Positions 9,588 through 17,613 of a stretch of DNA of 64,000 nucleotides are shown one piece after another (position 1 is the first letter of the stretch; every line of letters starts with the position of its first letter). The position numbers were made by a program, and so were the translations under genes. Origin of the DNA: Firmicutes bacterium HGW-Firmicutes-9 (lineage in GTDB: Bacteria > Bacillota > Clostridia > Christensenellales > CAG-138); NCBI GenBank assembly GCA_002841395.1, contig PGZM01000001.1, forward strand, positions 1 to 64,000, in the 5' to 3' direction. The notes beneath the pieces are model-generated. The model was not told the origin of the DNA, searched no databases, and saw nothing but the letters and a program-made list of their open reading frames with translations.

Positions 9588-9866
9588 ATGGAAATCGTGG
9601 ATACTCCTGTGGGCGACGTGACCCGCAACTGTAAGAACTACGCGACGGATGGCGGCGATCGACTGGTGATCGGTGGCACGCTGGAGATTCAGGAGGGAGC
9701 TTCGGTGACGGGGCTTCCCTCCGCTGCGGCGGACAGTTCCGGTGTCGTCCGTATCGCCGCCAACCAGGCTGCGAGCGTCGCGGCAGACATTGCCGCGCTG
9801 ACTGTAGATTTCAATACGCTGCTTGCTGCGCTGAAGGCGGCCGGGATCATGGCGGCGGACGCATAA
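9588..9866 (+). CDS. Phage head fibre/decoration protein
   Basis: A 92-residue protein with an N-terminal beta-rich region ('GDRLVIGGTLEIQEGASVTGLP') and a helical C end ('DFNTLLAALKAAGIMA'), the layout of the small head-fibre protein family encoded after HK97-type capsid genes. It is likely a surface decoration of the capsid. ATG after GGAGGGTATAC; 12 bases from the capsid stop. The call rests on pattern and position. Confidence 0.7.
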   Translation: MEIVDTPVGDVTRNCKNYATDGGDRLVIGGTLEIQEGASVTGLPSAAADSSGVVRIAANQAASVAADIAALTVDFNTLLAALKAAGIMAADA

Positions 9867-9870
9867 CGAT

Positions 9871-10188
9871 ATGAGTACGTTGCTGGAGAAGGTCAAAGCG
9901 AACCTGATCCTCGAGCATGACGCAGATGACGAACTGCTACATCGCTTGATCGACGCTGCTGTTTCTTACGCGGAAAGCTATCAGCACCTGACCGCCGGGA
10001 CTTACGAAGCGGCGGGTATGCCGCCAACGACCGAAGCTGCAGTCATCATGCTGGCCTCCCATTTTTATGAAAGCCGGGACGGCAGCACGGGCGGATTCTT
10101 CGCGGACAACGTACAGGCTGGTCAGCAGGTGTGGAACACGGTGAATACACTGCTCCGACTCGATCGGGATTGGAAGGTGGGTTCGTGA
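9871..10188 (+). CDS. Head-tail connector protein (gp6-like)
   Basis: A 105-residue all-helical protein with 'LLHRLIDAAVSYAESYQHL' and 'AAVIMLASHFYESRDG', the pattern of HK97 gp6-type adaptor proteins that form the ring below the portal. Position directly after the capsid and fibre genes fits. Its stop overlaps the GTG of the next gene (GTGA), showing translational coupling. Confidence 0.85.
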   Translation: MSTLLEKVKANLILEHDADDELLHRLIDAAVSYAESYQHLTAGTYEAAGMPPTTEAAVIMLASHFYESRDGSTGGFFADNVQAGQQVWNTVNTLLRLDRDWKVGS

Positions 10189-10520
10189 GCTTTGGCAAAA
10201 TGAACGTGCGCATCTCGATTGTTGAAGAAACAGTCGGTAAGGACGCGGAAGGATTTGCGACAAAAACGGATACGATCGTCGCGTCCGTACAGGCATACCG
10301 GGAAGGGCGGCATGGCTCCCAGAAATGGGTCAACCGCGCCGCATTCTCGGAGGCAACCGATCTCTTCCGCTTTCGGACGATTCCCGGGCTGACCTTGACC
10401 ACGGAGCAGGTAGTTCTGTGCGATGGTGAACGGTTCGAAATCACGTCCGTTGAGGATGTAAAGGGAAAAAAGATGTACCTCGAGGTGTTGGCAAAGAGAT
10501 TGGAGGCGTCGCATGGCTAA
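10185..10520 (+). CDS. Phage head-tail joining/stopper protein (SPP1 gp16-like)
   Basis: A 111-residue beta-rich protein ('RISIVEETVGKDAEGF', 'ASVQAYREGRHGSQKW', 'RFRTIPGLTLTTEQVVLCDG') resembling head-tail adaptor proteins of the gp16/gp7 type, which close the connector after packaging. The GTG start overlaps the previous stop by four bases; a longer upstream frame exists but would overlap the connector gene by 58 bases. Confidence 0.8.
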   Translation: MSFGKMNVRISIVEETVGKDAEGFATKTDTIVASVQAYREGRHGSQKWVNRAAFSEATDLFRFRTIPGLTLTTEQVVLCDGERFEITSVEDVKGKKMYLEVLAKRLEASHG

Positions 10521-10938
10521 GGTGTCGATACAGCTTCCAACGGCATTCATGGACCAGTTGACGAAGATTTCTGCGAAAACAGATGTTGCTATTCCGAAGG
10601 CGCTGGAGGCTGGCGGCAAGGTTGTATTCGAGAAAATGAAGAGTAACCTGAGCAGCGTAATCGGCAGGAATACGAAGTATCAATCCCGTTCGACCGGCAG
10701 ACTGCTCACGGCGCTTGGCGTATCGCCGGTCAAGGTGAACGACGAGGGTAACTTTGATGTCAAGGTAGGATTTTCCGAGAGCCGGAGCGTGAGCAACGCC
10801 ATGCTGGCAAACATTCTGGAATATGGAAAGCATGGTCAACCGCCGAAGCCGATTCTAAAGCCGACACGGGCTTCCAGCAGAAAACCCTGTATCGAGGCTA
10901 TGAAGAACGTGCTGAAGGGAGAGCTGGGAGTGAAGTGA
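10513..10938 (+). CDS. HK97 gp10-like tail-completion protein
   Basis: A 141-residue protein with 'VAIPKALEAGGKVVFEKMKSNL' near the N end and 'AMLANILEYGKHGQPPKPI' in the middle. These are marks of the HK97 gp10 / minor tail-completion family, which joins the tail tube to the neck. It overlaps the preceding gene by 8 bases and the next by 4. Confidence 0.85.
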   Translation: MAKVSIQLPTAFMDQLTKISAKTDVAIPKALEAGGKVVFEKMKSNLSSVIGRNTKYQSRSTGRLLTALGVSPVKVNDEGNFDVKVGFSESRSVSNAMLANILEYGKHGQPPKPILKPTRASSRKPCIEAMKNVLKGELGVK

Positions 10939-11273
10939 GCATGCTGGAAGAATTAAACACGATCGTGGAAAGCGTAGGGCTTCCGGTCGAGACGGGCGTC
11001 TTCTCCAGAACAGCGCCGGAAGAGTATGTCGTGATCACCCCGATCTCGGAGCATTTCACGTTGTACTGTGACGACTATCCCGGACTGAATGTCGAGGAAG
11101 CGCGGTTGTCGCTCTTTTCGAAGAGAAACTATACCAAAAAGAAAGACCAGCTTGTCCGAGCATTGCTCTCGGCGGGATTTATCGTGACTGATCGGCGATT
11201 CATAGGCCGTGAAGACGATACGGGATATTTTCACGTTGCGATTGACGTCGCAAAAGAAACGGAGGAAAACTGA
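10935..11273 (+). CDS. Tail terminator / tail-completion protein
   Basis: A 112-residue protein with an alpha-beta pattern ('EEYVVITPISEHFTLYCDD', 'RNYTKKKDQLVRALLSAGF', 'TGYFHVAIDVA') typical of the short tail-terminator protein (gp17 / lambda gpU-like) encoded just before the tail tube. The GTG start overlaps the upstream stop (GTGA); an ATG two codons later is an alternative. The assignment is by position and fold pattern. Confidence 0.75.
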   Translation: MSMLEELNTIVESVGLPVETGVFSRTAPEEYVVITPISEHFTLYCDDYPGLNVEEARLSLFSKRNYTKKKDQLVRALLSAGFIVTDRRFIGREDDTGYFHVAIDVAKETEEN

Positions 11274-11867
11274 ATGGCTACAGTGGGGTTGGACCGGCTG
11301 TATTATTCCAAGATAACGGAGGACTCAGCCGGGGATGAAACGTACGGCACGCCGCAGATGCTGGCAAAGGCGATGTCTGCGGATCTGGAGATCGAGTTGA
11401 ATGAAGCGACGCTGTTCGCCGACGATGCAGCCGCAGAGGTCGTAAAGGAGTTCAAGAGCGGTAAACTCTCGCTCGGAATCAACGACATCGGGGCTGCGGT
11501 CGCCGGCGATCTGGTTGGAGCGGTGATCGATGATAACGGCGTGGTGATCTCGCAGGGCGAAGGGATGCCATCGCCGGTGGCTGTTGGATTTCGAGCAAAG
11601 AAGAGCAACGGCAAGTACCGGTACTTCTGGCTCTATCGCGTGATTTTCGGCATTCCGGCAACGAATCTTGCCACGAAAGGCGACAGCATAAGCTTCAACA
11701 CGCCGACGGTCGAAGGAACGATCTTCCGACGCAATAAGATCGATGGACAGGGTAAGCATCCGTGGAAAGCCGAAGTCAATGAAGATGACGCGAGCGTATT
11801 ACCGGCAACGATCACCGGGTGGTATACGGCCGTATATGAACCCACGTTTGCCGCGACGGTGGAGTAA
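11274..11867 (+). CDS. Phage major tail (tube) protein, phi13-type
   Basis: A 197-residue tube protein: 'GLDRLYYSKIT' start, acidic 'EIELNEATLFADDAAAEVV' loop, 'GKLSLGINDIG' and 'FWLYRVIFGIPATNLATKGDSI'. This matches the major tail protein family of Gram-positive siphophages. It polymerises around the tape measure protein to make the non-contractile tail tube. The start codon directly follows the previous stop codon. Confidence 0.92.
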   Translation: MATVGLDRLYYSKITEDSAGDETYGTPQMLAKAMSADLEIELNEATLFADDAAAEVVKEFKSGKLSLGINDIGAAVAGDLVGAVIDDNGVVISQGEGMPSPVAVGFRAKKSNGKYRYFWLYRVIFGIPATNLATKGDSISFNTPTVEGTIFRRNKIDGQGKHPWKAEVNEDDASVLPATITGWYTAVYEPTFAATVE

Positions 11868-11878
11868 AGGAGAGGCAA

Positions 11879-12265
11879 ATGGAAAGTGAACGCGCAACAC
11901 CTATCTCGATTAGCGGCAAGACATATGAACTGGTACTGACCACTGGGGCTACGAAACAGATTGCAAAGCGCTACGGTGGACTGGCGAGCCTCGGTGATAA
12001 GCTCATGAAAGCGGAGAATTTCGAGAACGCTTTGGACGAACTGATCTGGCTGATTGCGCTGCTGGCGAACCAGAGCATCCTGATTCATAACTTCCAGCAT
12101 CCGGAGGATAAGCGAGAGCTGCTGACGGAAGAAGCGATTGAGCTTCTTACCACGCCGACGGATTTGTCGGATTACAAGGACGCGATTATGGATTCCATGC
12201 TGCGCGGGACCAAGCGATTTGTCGAGAGTGAACCGCAACCGGAAAAAAACGCGCCTGCCGGGTGA
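11879..12265 (+). CDS. Tail assembly chaperone, upstream frame
   Basis: A 128-residue helical protein ('YELVLTTGATKQIAKRYGG', 'FENALDELIWLIALLANQ') of the kind encoded between tail tube and tape measure. In phages of this type the product, alone or extended by a -1 ribosomal frameshift, binds the tape measure during tail assembly and is not in the virion. The gene ends 12 bases after a perfect slippery heptamer, and the next frame is open throughout, so two products are expected, the short one and the frameshifted extension. Confidence 0.88.
   Translation: MESERATPISISGKTYELVLTTGATKQIAKRYGGLASLGDKLMKAENFENALDELIWLIALLANQSILIHNFQHPEDKRELLTEEAIELLTTPTDLSDYKDAIMDSMLRGTKRFVESEPQPEKNAPAG
12244..12250 (+). 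other. Programmed -1 frameshift slip site (A AAA AAC)
   Basis: Read in the chaperone frame (GAA AAA AAC), the heptamer A AAA AAC is in exact 0-frame register for -1 slippage. After slippage the frame continues without a stop into the 12262-12453 frame. It is the classical lambda G/GT arrangement. I see no clear downstream pseudoknot. Confidence 0.85.
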
Positions 12266-12453
12266 GCGATGAAGAAACGTTTGCCCGGTTGCTCTTTTAC
12301 GGAGTGACTCTGCTGAGTCGGCCGGAGCGCGAAGTCTGGCTCATGCCGCTTGGCGCTCTTTTGGATCAGTGGGAGGTGTATCAGCAGTTTCATGGGCTGG
12401 CAAAAACGAAAGTGGAATACTCAATCGAGGATGTTATTCCTGTTGGAATATGA
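12262..12453 (+). CDS. Tail assembly chaperone, -1 frame extension
   Basis: This 63-codon frame is -1 relative to the upstream chaperone gene and holds 'FARLLFYGVTLLSRPERE' and 'LLDQWEVYQQFHG', typical of the T domain of gpG/gpGT pairs. It can be made as an extension after the A AAA AAC slip site, or from the GTG that overlaps the upstream stop. The normal next gene, the tape measure, starts almost 3 kb downstream because of an insertion. Confidence 0.8.
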   Translation: MSDEETFARLLFYGVTLLSRPEREVWLMPLGALLDQWEVYQQFHGLAKTKVEYSIEDVIPVGI

Positions 12454-12455
12454 AA

Positions 12456-12482
12456 ACTGGCAGAAGCCATGCTCCTGCCAGT
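12456..12482 (+). terminator. Hairpin after tail chaperone
   Basis: ACTGGCAG pairs with CTGCCAGT over an 11-base loop, just after the chaperone stop. There is no T-run, so it is a structure of unknown use, perhaps the left edge of the inserted block. Confidence 0.4.
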
Positions 12483-12525
12483 AGATGTCAACGATCAAAT
12501 GATATTGTAACGGTATTATGCGTTG

Positions 12526-13860
12526 CTATTGCTTTGGCAGCGCATAAAGTTCATCGATGCTCATGCCGAAACGTTCCTGTACCAACTGCTCGAAATAAGC
12601 AAGGGGTTTATCATAGAAATCCTCGCCTTGTGTACCGAAGGCATCGTTGAACATACGGGTTAACGTATCCGGATCGGGGTATTGTCCGGTATATTCCTTC
12701 GTGGCAGGAAAGTAGTCGAATGCGGCTCCTTCGGTATTACTGTCTATGGAAATATGATATTTATCCTCGCTCAGAAGATATGTGATCCGCAACCCGTAAC
12801 CGTTAACCTGATCCAAATATTCAATGTTCCAGTCTTCGTTAAAGCTGCCCCACTCCGGTCTGTGGATTGCAACATTCATATAGTGAGGATCGTGCTGCTC
12901 ATATACACCGCACGTTCCAGCAGAATCGAAACCAAACCCAAACTTTGTTAAGGAGAATTCGGATTCGACATACTGCCCCAGCGAGGTATTGAGATCATTG
13001 CTGGTTTGTAATACCAATATTGCGGCGCCACCCCTGCTGTCGAATATTAGGGTATTATTGATTAGGCCATAAGGAATAACAGCGGACGGAAGCCCGTGCC
13101 AATCGCGCAACTCGTCGGTAGTTATTTCAGCGATGCGCTGCTGTATCAAATCCGCATCGTCAACATAGTATTGCACGGCAACATTGGCCTCGTTTTTTTG
13201 AAGCACTACTTCGATGCTGCATTCAGTAAAGTCCGTCTCGATATTGAAGAAATCTTTGACGGAGGCCAGGGCGGACATATTGTAATTGTCGCGTACCAGG
13301 TCGGTGTATTTTTCCAGATCTGCATCGGGTACATAATATGTCAACTCTATGAGGCAGGCACCATTTTCGTGTTTATCGTCGTGTGGTTTCTGCTGCCTGA
13401 TTGTTACGATACTGCCGTCTTTTGCGGAAAACTCGCAAAACCCATTCTTGGAATATTCATCAAAGCGGTCGCCTTTCTCTTGCTCTGAAAGACCCGACAC
13501 GTCAGCCATATAGGCAACGGCCGCATACATATTGCCTTCTGCAGAGATGGACAGTAGGAAGGGGCTTTTTCCCTCCATTTTTTCAGAGCCTTTGCTGAAG
13601 GACGCCGAGAGTAAGATGAAGATATCTGGCAGCGGTACTTCGGCAAATGGATTGAATTCGCTGTCGAGTAGATCCATTGGCGCGTATGGTTCTGGCGCCG
13701 GTGCAGGCGTTGGCGCGGCTGTTTCAGAGGGAGTAGGCGCATTAGACGCTTCCTGCTGCTGTGGTGACGGAGCTTGAACCATGTCGACTTGCTGGTTCGA
13801 ACACCCGCTAAATGAGATGACGAGGGATACGAGTAATAGTATCGATACAATCCGTTTCAT
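12526..13860 (-). CDS. Predicted lipoprotein of unknown function
   Basis: A 444-residue protein with a lipoprotein signal peptide; the lipobox 'ISFSGC' places the lipidated cysteine at about residue 20. A Pro/Ala/Gln-rich linker follows (about 25-60), then a large acidic alpha-beta ectodomain with no family I recognise. It should be anchored on the outer face of the membrane. It lies antisense to the phage operon between tail chaperone and tape measure, so it is likely expressed from the prophage in the lysogen. Start: ATG at 13860 after AGGAGGAAATAGC. Confidence 0.75.
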   Translation of the reverse strand: MKRIVSILLLVSLVISFSGCSNQQVDMVQAPSPQQQEASNAPTPSETAAPTPAPAPEPYAPMDLLDSEFNPFAEVPLPDIFILLSASFSKGSEKMEGKSPFLLSISAEGNMYAAVAYMADVSGLSEQEKGDRFDEYSKNGFCEFSAKDGSIVTIRQQKPHDDKHENGACLIELTYYVPDADLEKYTDLVRDNYNMSALASVKDFFNIETDFTECSIEVVLQKNEANVAVQYYVDDADLIQQRIAEITTDELRDWHGLPSAVIPYGLINNTLIFDSRGGAAILVLQTSNDLNTSLGQYVESEFSLTKFGFGFDSAGTCGVYEQHDPHYMNVAIHRPEWGSFNEDWNIEYLDQVNGYGLRITYLLSEDKYHISIDSNTEGAAFDYFPATKEYTGQYPDPDTLTRMFNDAFGTQGEDFYDKPLAYFEQLVQERFGMSIDELYALPKQ

Positions 13861-14038
13861 GCTATTTCCTCCTAGAAAAATTGATCAGGGGAAGATGAAA
13901 TGATGTTCTTGCTTGTATTGTAACACACTGATAAAAGTTGTAAATATCACTTGTGAGAAATCCATTATGATTGCGGAAAAAGGCGATGCGGAAACAGCAT
14001 GTAAGTGTGATATAATGACGGAAAAAGGGGGTACACAT

Positions 14039-14812
14039 ATGAAAAAGACGATTCAAGCTTTGACTGCTGTAACCTTTATTCTCATGGTCGTTGTGAATGC
14101 ACTGGCTAACATATTGCCAATCAACGGTATTGGTACAGGCGCCGTGTCAGACTCGTACCCGAACCTGTTTGCGCCCGCGGGCATTACGTTCGCGATCTGG
14201 GGCGTCATCTATTTGTTGCTTGCCGCGTATACCGTTTTTCAACTTGGGCTTTTTAAGAAAAACAGGAACATGAGCGATGCGCTCATGAACAAAGTCGGCG
14301 TGATTTTCTCCATATCATCGATCGCGAATACGGTGTGGATTTTCTCTTGGCATTACCGGATCATCGCCCTTTCGATGGTGCTCATGCTGCTGATCCTCGT
14401 GTGCCTTGTCCTCATCGTCAGTGCGATTCGAAAAGAAACGCTGAGCACGAAAGAAAAAGTGTTCGTCAAGTTGCCCTTTAGCATATACTTTGGCTGGATC
14501 ACGGTTGCTACCATAGCGAACTTGACCACGCTTTTGGTAAGCGTGGGTTGGAATGGATTTGGATTGTCTCAAGTCGTTTGGGCGGCTGCTATCATTGCTG
14601 TCGGCGCAATCATCGGCATCATTACCATCTTACGCAATAAGGACTATCCCTACGGGCTTGTGATCTTGTGGGCATATGCCGGGATCGTAATCAAGCATGT
14701 TTCTGCAACGGGGTTTAACGGCATGTATCCTGCTGTTATGATTACCACAATTGCAGCAATGGTGCTGGTTGTCGTTGCCGAAGTGATCGCAATCACGAAA
14801 AAGGCATATTAA
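14039..14812 (+). CDS. TspO/MBR-like tryptophan-rich membrane protein
   Basis: A 257-residue integral membrane protein with about 7 hydrophobic segments. The pieces 'LFAPAGITFAIWGVIYLL', 'SSIANTVWIFSWHYRI', 'PFSIYFGWITVATIANLT' and 'ILWAYAGIVIK' match the tryptophan-rich sensory / TspO-MBR relatives that bind porphyrins or related ligands. It is longer than the classical 5-helix TspO. The ATG at 14039 follows a GGGGGT site; an extended -10 (TGATATAAT) lies about 25 bases upstream. It is part of the cargo block inside the phage tail operon. Confidence 0.75.
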   Translation: MKKTIQALTAVTFILMVVVNALANILPINGIGTGAVSDSYPNLFAPAGITFAIWGVIYLLLAAYTVFQLGLFKKNRNMSDALMNKVGVIFSISSIANTVWIFSWHYRIIALSMVLMLLILVCLVLIVSAIRKETLSTKEKVFVKLPFSIYFGWITVATIANLTTLLVSVGWNGFGLSQVVWAAAIIAVGAIIGIITILRNKDYPYGLVILWAYAGIVIKHVSATGFNGMYPAVMITTIAAMVLVVVAEVIAITKKAY

Positions 14813-14846
14813 ATTGGATTTTGAGCGATCGACATAAGGTATTCAT

Positions 14847-15290
14847 ATGATCTACACACCATCTACAAAGCGGGCCACGCTGCTTGCGTTGGATGCACAT
14901 CGTGGCCAATATGATAAAGGCGGGTTGCCATATATCATGCATCCGCTGCACGTCGCGGAATCCATGGAGACAGAGGATGAGTGCGTCGTCGCGCTGTTGC
15001 ATGATGTGTTGGAAGACACTGAAATTACAGTGTCCGATCTACAAGAATGGGGGACTGCTGAGCGGCAAATTGAAGCGCTGAGGCTACTGTGTCATGACGA
15101 ATCCGTGCCTTATTTGGAGTACATTCAGAAACTCATGTCAGATCCAATCGCAGTGAAAGTCAAGATTGCAGATCTGAGGCATAACTCCGATCTGACGCGA
15201 TTGACAACAATCACGGAGGAAGATCGTAAGCGTGTGGAATTATACAGGGAAGCATTACAGCTGCTTCAACAAGAAATAGTCAAGAAATAA
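14847..15290 (+). CDS. HD-domain phosphohydrolase, RelA/SpoT (MESH1)-like
   Basis: A 147-residue protein made only of an HD domain: 'ALDAHRGQYDKGGLPYIMHP' near residue 15, 'VALLHDVLEDTEIT' with the HD pair near 52, and 'VKIADLRHNSDLTRL' near 110. This is the pattern of the (p)ppGpp hydrolase half of RelA/SpoT and of stand-alone small alarmone hydrolases. The likely reaction is removal of the 3' diphosphate from ppGpp, or of phosphate from a similar nucleotide. It follows the TspO-like gene by 34 bases, so they may be co-transcribed, and it ends the cargo block. Confidence 0.8.
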   Translation: MIYTPSTKRATLLALDAHRGQYDKGGLPYIMHPLHVAESMETEDECVVALLHDVLEDTEITVSDLQEWGTAERQIEALRLLCHDESVPYLEYIQKLMSDPIAVKVKIADLRHNSDLTRLTTITEEDRKRVELYREALQLLQQEIVKK

Positions 15291-15311
15291 AGCAAGAAGT
15301 TATTTTCAAAG

Positions 15312-15331
15312 GAACGACCTACGGGCCGTTC
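15312..15331 (+). terminator. Terminator between cargo block and tape measure
   Basis: GAACG-A-CC pairs with GG-C-CGTTC (one mismatch, 4-base loop), followed by TTTTTTTGCGCTTTTTTT. It is a strong rho-independent terminator, 35 bases before the tape-measure start. Confidence 0.85.
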
Positions 15332-15366
15332 TTTTTTTGCGCTTTTTTTGAGGGGGAGGCGAGCAC

Positions 15367-17598
15367 ATGGCGAACGATTTTGGTCTGAAGATCGGAATCG
15401 ACGGCGAACGGGAGTTCAAGGCCGCACTGAAAGATATCAACCAGCAGTTCAAAGTGCTCGGCTCCGAGATGAAGCTGGTTGAGTCACAGTTCGACAAACA
15501 GGATCGCAGTGTCACAGCGCTCACTTCCCGAAATGAGGTGCTGACCAGGCAGATTGCGGAGCAGAAGGAGAAGATCGAACTACTGCGGCGCGCGCTGGAG
15601 AACGCCTCGGAATCGTTCGGTGAGAACGATCGCAGAACGCAGCAGTGGACGGTACAGCTCAACAACGCGCAGGCAGAGCTCAACAACATGGAGCGGGAGC
15701 TCAAGAGCAACGAAAAAGCCATCGACGGTGTCGGAGAAGAGTTCCAGGACGCAGGGAAACAGGCAGGTCGGTTTGGCGACGAAGTCAACGACGCTGCGGA
15801 CCGTTCGGAACGGGCGAAAGAGCGGTTTGAAAAGCTAGGTACGGTGCTGCGAACGGTAGGTGCCGCTATGGGTACCGTACTGGCTGCCGCCGGCGTTGCG
15901 GTGTTTCAGCTGGGGAAAGCGGTGGTCGAACAGTTTGGTGCGCTGGAGCAGAACCTCGGCGGCTCGGAGGCGGTATTCGGCGAATATGCCGCGTCGATTC
16001 AGAAGACCGGCGAGGACGCATATAAAAACCTCGGTGTTTCGCAGAGCGAGTACCTAGCCACCGCGAATAAGATGGGCGCGCTGTTTCAGGGCGTCAGTGT
16101 CGATCAGCAAACTAGTCTGGAACTGACCGAAAAGGCCATGCAGCGTGCCGCGGATATGGCGTCCGTCATGGGCATCGACACCTCCATGGCACTGGAAGCG
16201 GTAACCGGCGCTGCCAAGGGTAACTTCACCATGATGGACAACCTCGGTGTCGCCATGAGCGCAACGAGCATTCAGGCATATGCGCTGGCAAAAGGGTTGG
16301 ACTTTACCTGGAGCTCGGCTACACAGGCGCAAAAGGCCGAAGTTGCCATGCAGATGTTCTTTGAAAACACGGAGCAATATGCCGGTAACTTTGCACGCGA
16401 ATCGTCGCAGACGATCACCGGTTCGATCGGGATGCTGAAAGCGGCAGCACAGTCGTGGGTGGCGGGACTCGGTAACGCAAACGCGGATACGCTGGCGTTG
16501 ACGCGGAATATGACAGACTCGTTACGAACCGTTATGACAAACATCACGCCGATACTGGAGAATATCGTCAAAGCGCTGCCGGACGCATTGGATTCGATCC
16601 TATCCGAAGTATCGGGGATCCTGCCCACGCTGGTGAGCACGGCGGCGTCGCTATTTCGGCAGTTGCTTGGAACGGTACTGAACCTGTTGCCCGATTTGAT
16701 CCCGGTCGCGGTGGATGCCGTTATGACGATCATCTGGGCACTTGTCGATAATCTGCCGCTGCTGGTGGGTGCGGCGGTGCAGATGATCACCGCACTGGTC
16801 AGCGGAATCGGACAAGCGTTGCCGCAATTGATCCCCGCAATCGTACAAGCAGTCGTGCTAATCGTCTCCTCGCTTTTGGAGAATATCGACCAGGTCTTCG
16901 AAGCAGGCATGTCGATCCTGTTCGGGCTGATAGAAGGAATCATCAATGCATTGCCTGCGTTGATCGAAGCAATGCCGCAACTGATTGTGGCAATCGTCGA
17001 GTGCCTGATCGAAAACCTGCCGAAGATCCTTTCTGCCGGTGAGCGGATGATCGGGGCTTTGATTCAAGGGATCGTAGGCTCGATCCCGCAACTTTCTTCG
17101 AATATGCCGAGGGTTGTTTCCTCGATTGTGAATGGCATTTCCAAAGCGATCGCTTCGGTTGTAAACATCGGAAAAAACATTGTGCAGGGGCTTTGGCAGG
17201 GCATCCAGTCCATGGGTCAGTGGATTCAGGACAAGATCGGGAGCCTGTTCCGCAGCGTGATCAACGGCGCGAAGAGTGTGCTCGGCATCCACAGCCCCTC
17301 GACCGTATTCGCCGGGATCGGTGAGAACATGGGTCTCGGGTTAGGCGTTGGCTTTACCGACGCCATGCGATCCGTTGAAGAGGAGATGAAACGTGCGATC
17401 CCGACCAAATTCGACGGGCTGAATATCGACGTCGCCACTGTCTCGAAATCCCCATCTTCTTCCAATGAACGAGGCACATCGTCTCAGGCGGGGAACGTGG
17501 AAAACAAATACGAGATCGTGATCAACAACCCTAAGCCGGAACCGGCGTCGGGCAGCATCCGAACGACGTTGCTGAAGCATTCGTATGGCTTGGCGTAG
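15367..17598 (+). CDS. Phage tail tape measure protein
   Basis: A 743-residue protein. Residues 25-150 form a long coiled coil rich in Glu/Gln/Arg. A small hydrophobic segment lies near 165-180, followed by a TMP core ('YLATANKMGALFQGVSVDQQ', 'LEAVTGAAKGNFTMMDNLGV'). Residues 390-620 are repeated amphipathic helices of the 'LIPAIVQAVVLIVSSL' type, then 'SVLGIHSPSTVFAGIGENMG', the usual end motif of tape measures in Firmicutes siphophages. Its length sets tail length and suggests a short tail. Start ATG after GGGGGAGGCGAGCAC. Confidence 0.95.
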   Translation: MANDFGLKIGIDGEREFKAALKDINQQFKVLGSEMKLVESQFDKQDRSVTALTSRNEVLTRQIAEQKEKIELLRRALENASESFGENDRRTQQWTVQLNNAQAELNNMERELKSNEKAIDGVGEEFQDAGKQAGRFGDEVNDAADRSERAKERFEKLGTVLRTVGAAMGTVLAAAGVAVFQLGKAVVEQFGALEQNLGGSEAVFGEYAASIQKTGEDAYKNLGVSQSEYLATANKMGALFQGVSVDQQTSLELTEKAMQRAADMASVMGIDTSMALEAVTGAAKGNFTMMDNLGVAMSATSIQAYALAKGLDFTWSSATQAQKAEVAMQMFFENTEQYAGNFARESSQTITGSIGMLKAAAQSWVAGLGNANADTLALTRNMTDSLRTVMTNITPILENIVKALPDALDSILSEVSGILPTLVSTAASLFRQLLGTVLNLLPDLIPVAVDAVMTIIWALVDNLPLLVGAAVQMITALVSGIGQALPQLIPAIVQAVVLIVSSLLENIDQVFEAGMSILFGLIEGIINALPALIEAMPQLIVAIVECLIENLPKILSAGERMIGALIQGIVGSIPQLSSNMPRVVSSIVNGISKAIASVVNIGKNIVQGLWQGIQSMGQWIQDKIGSLFRSVINGAKSVLGIHSPSTVFAGIGENMGLGLGVGFTDAMRSVEEEMKRAIPTKFDGLNIDVATVSKSPSSSNERGTSSQAGNVENKYEIVINNPKPEPASGSIRTTLLKHSYGLA

Positions 17599-17613
17599 AG
17601 GAGGTGTTAAAGC

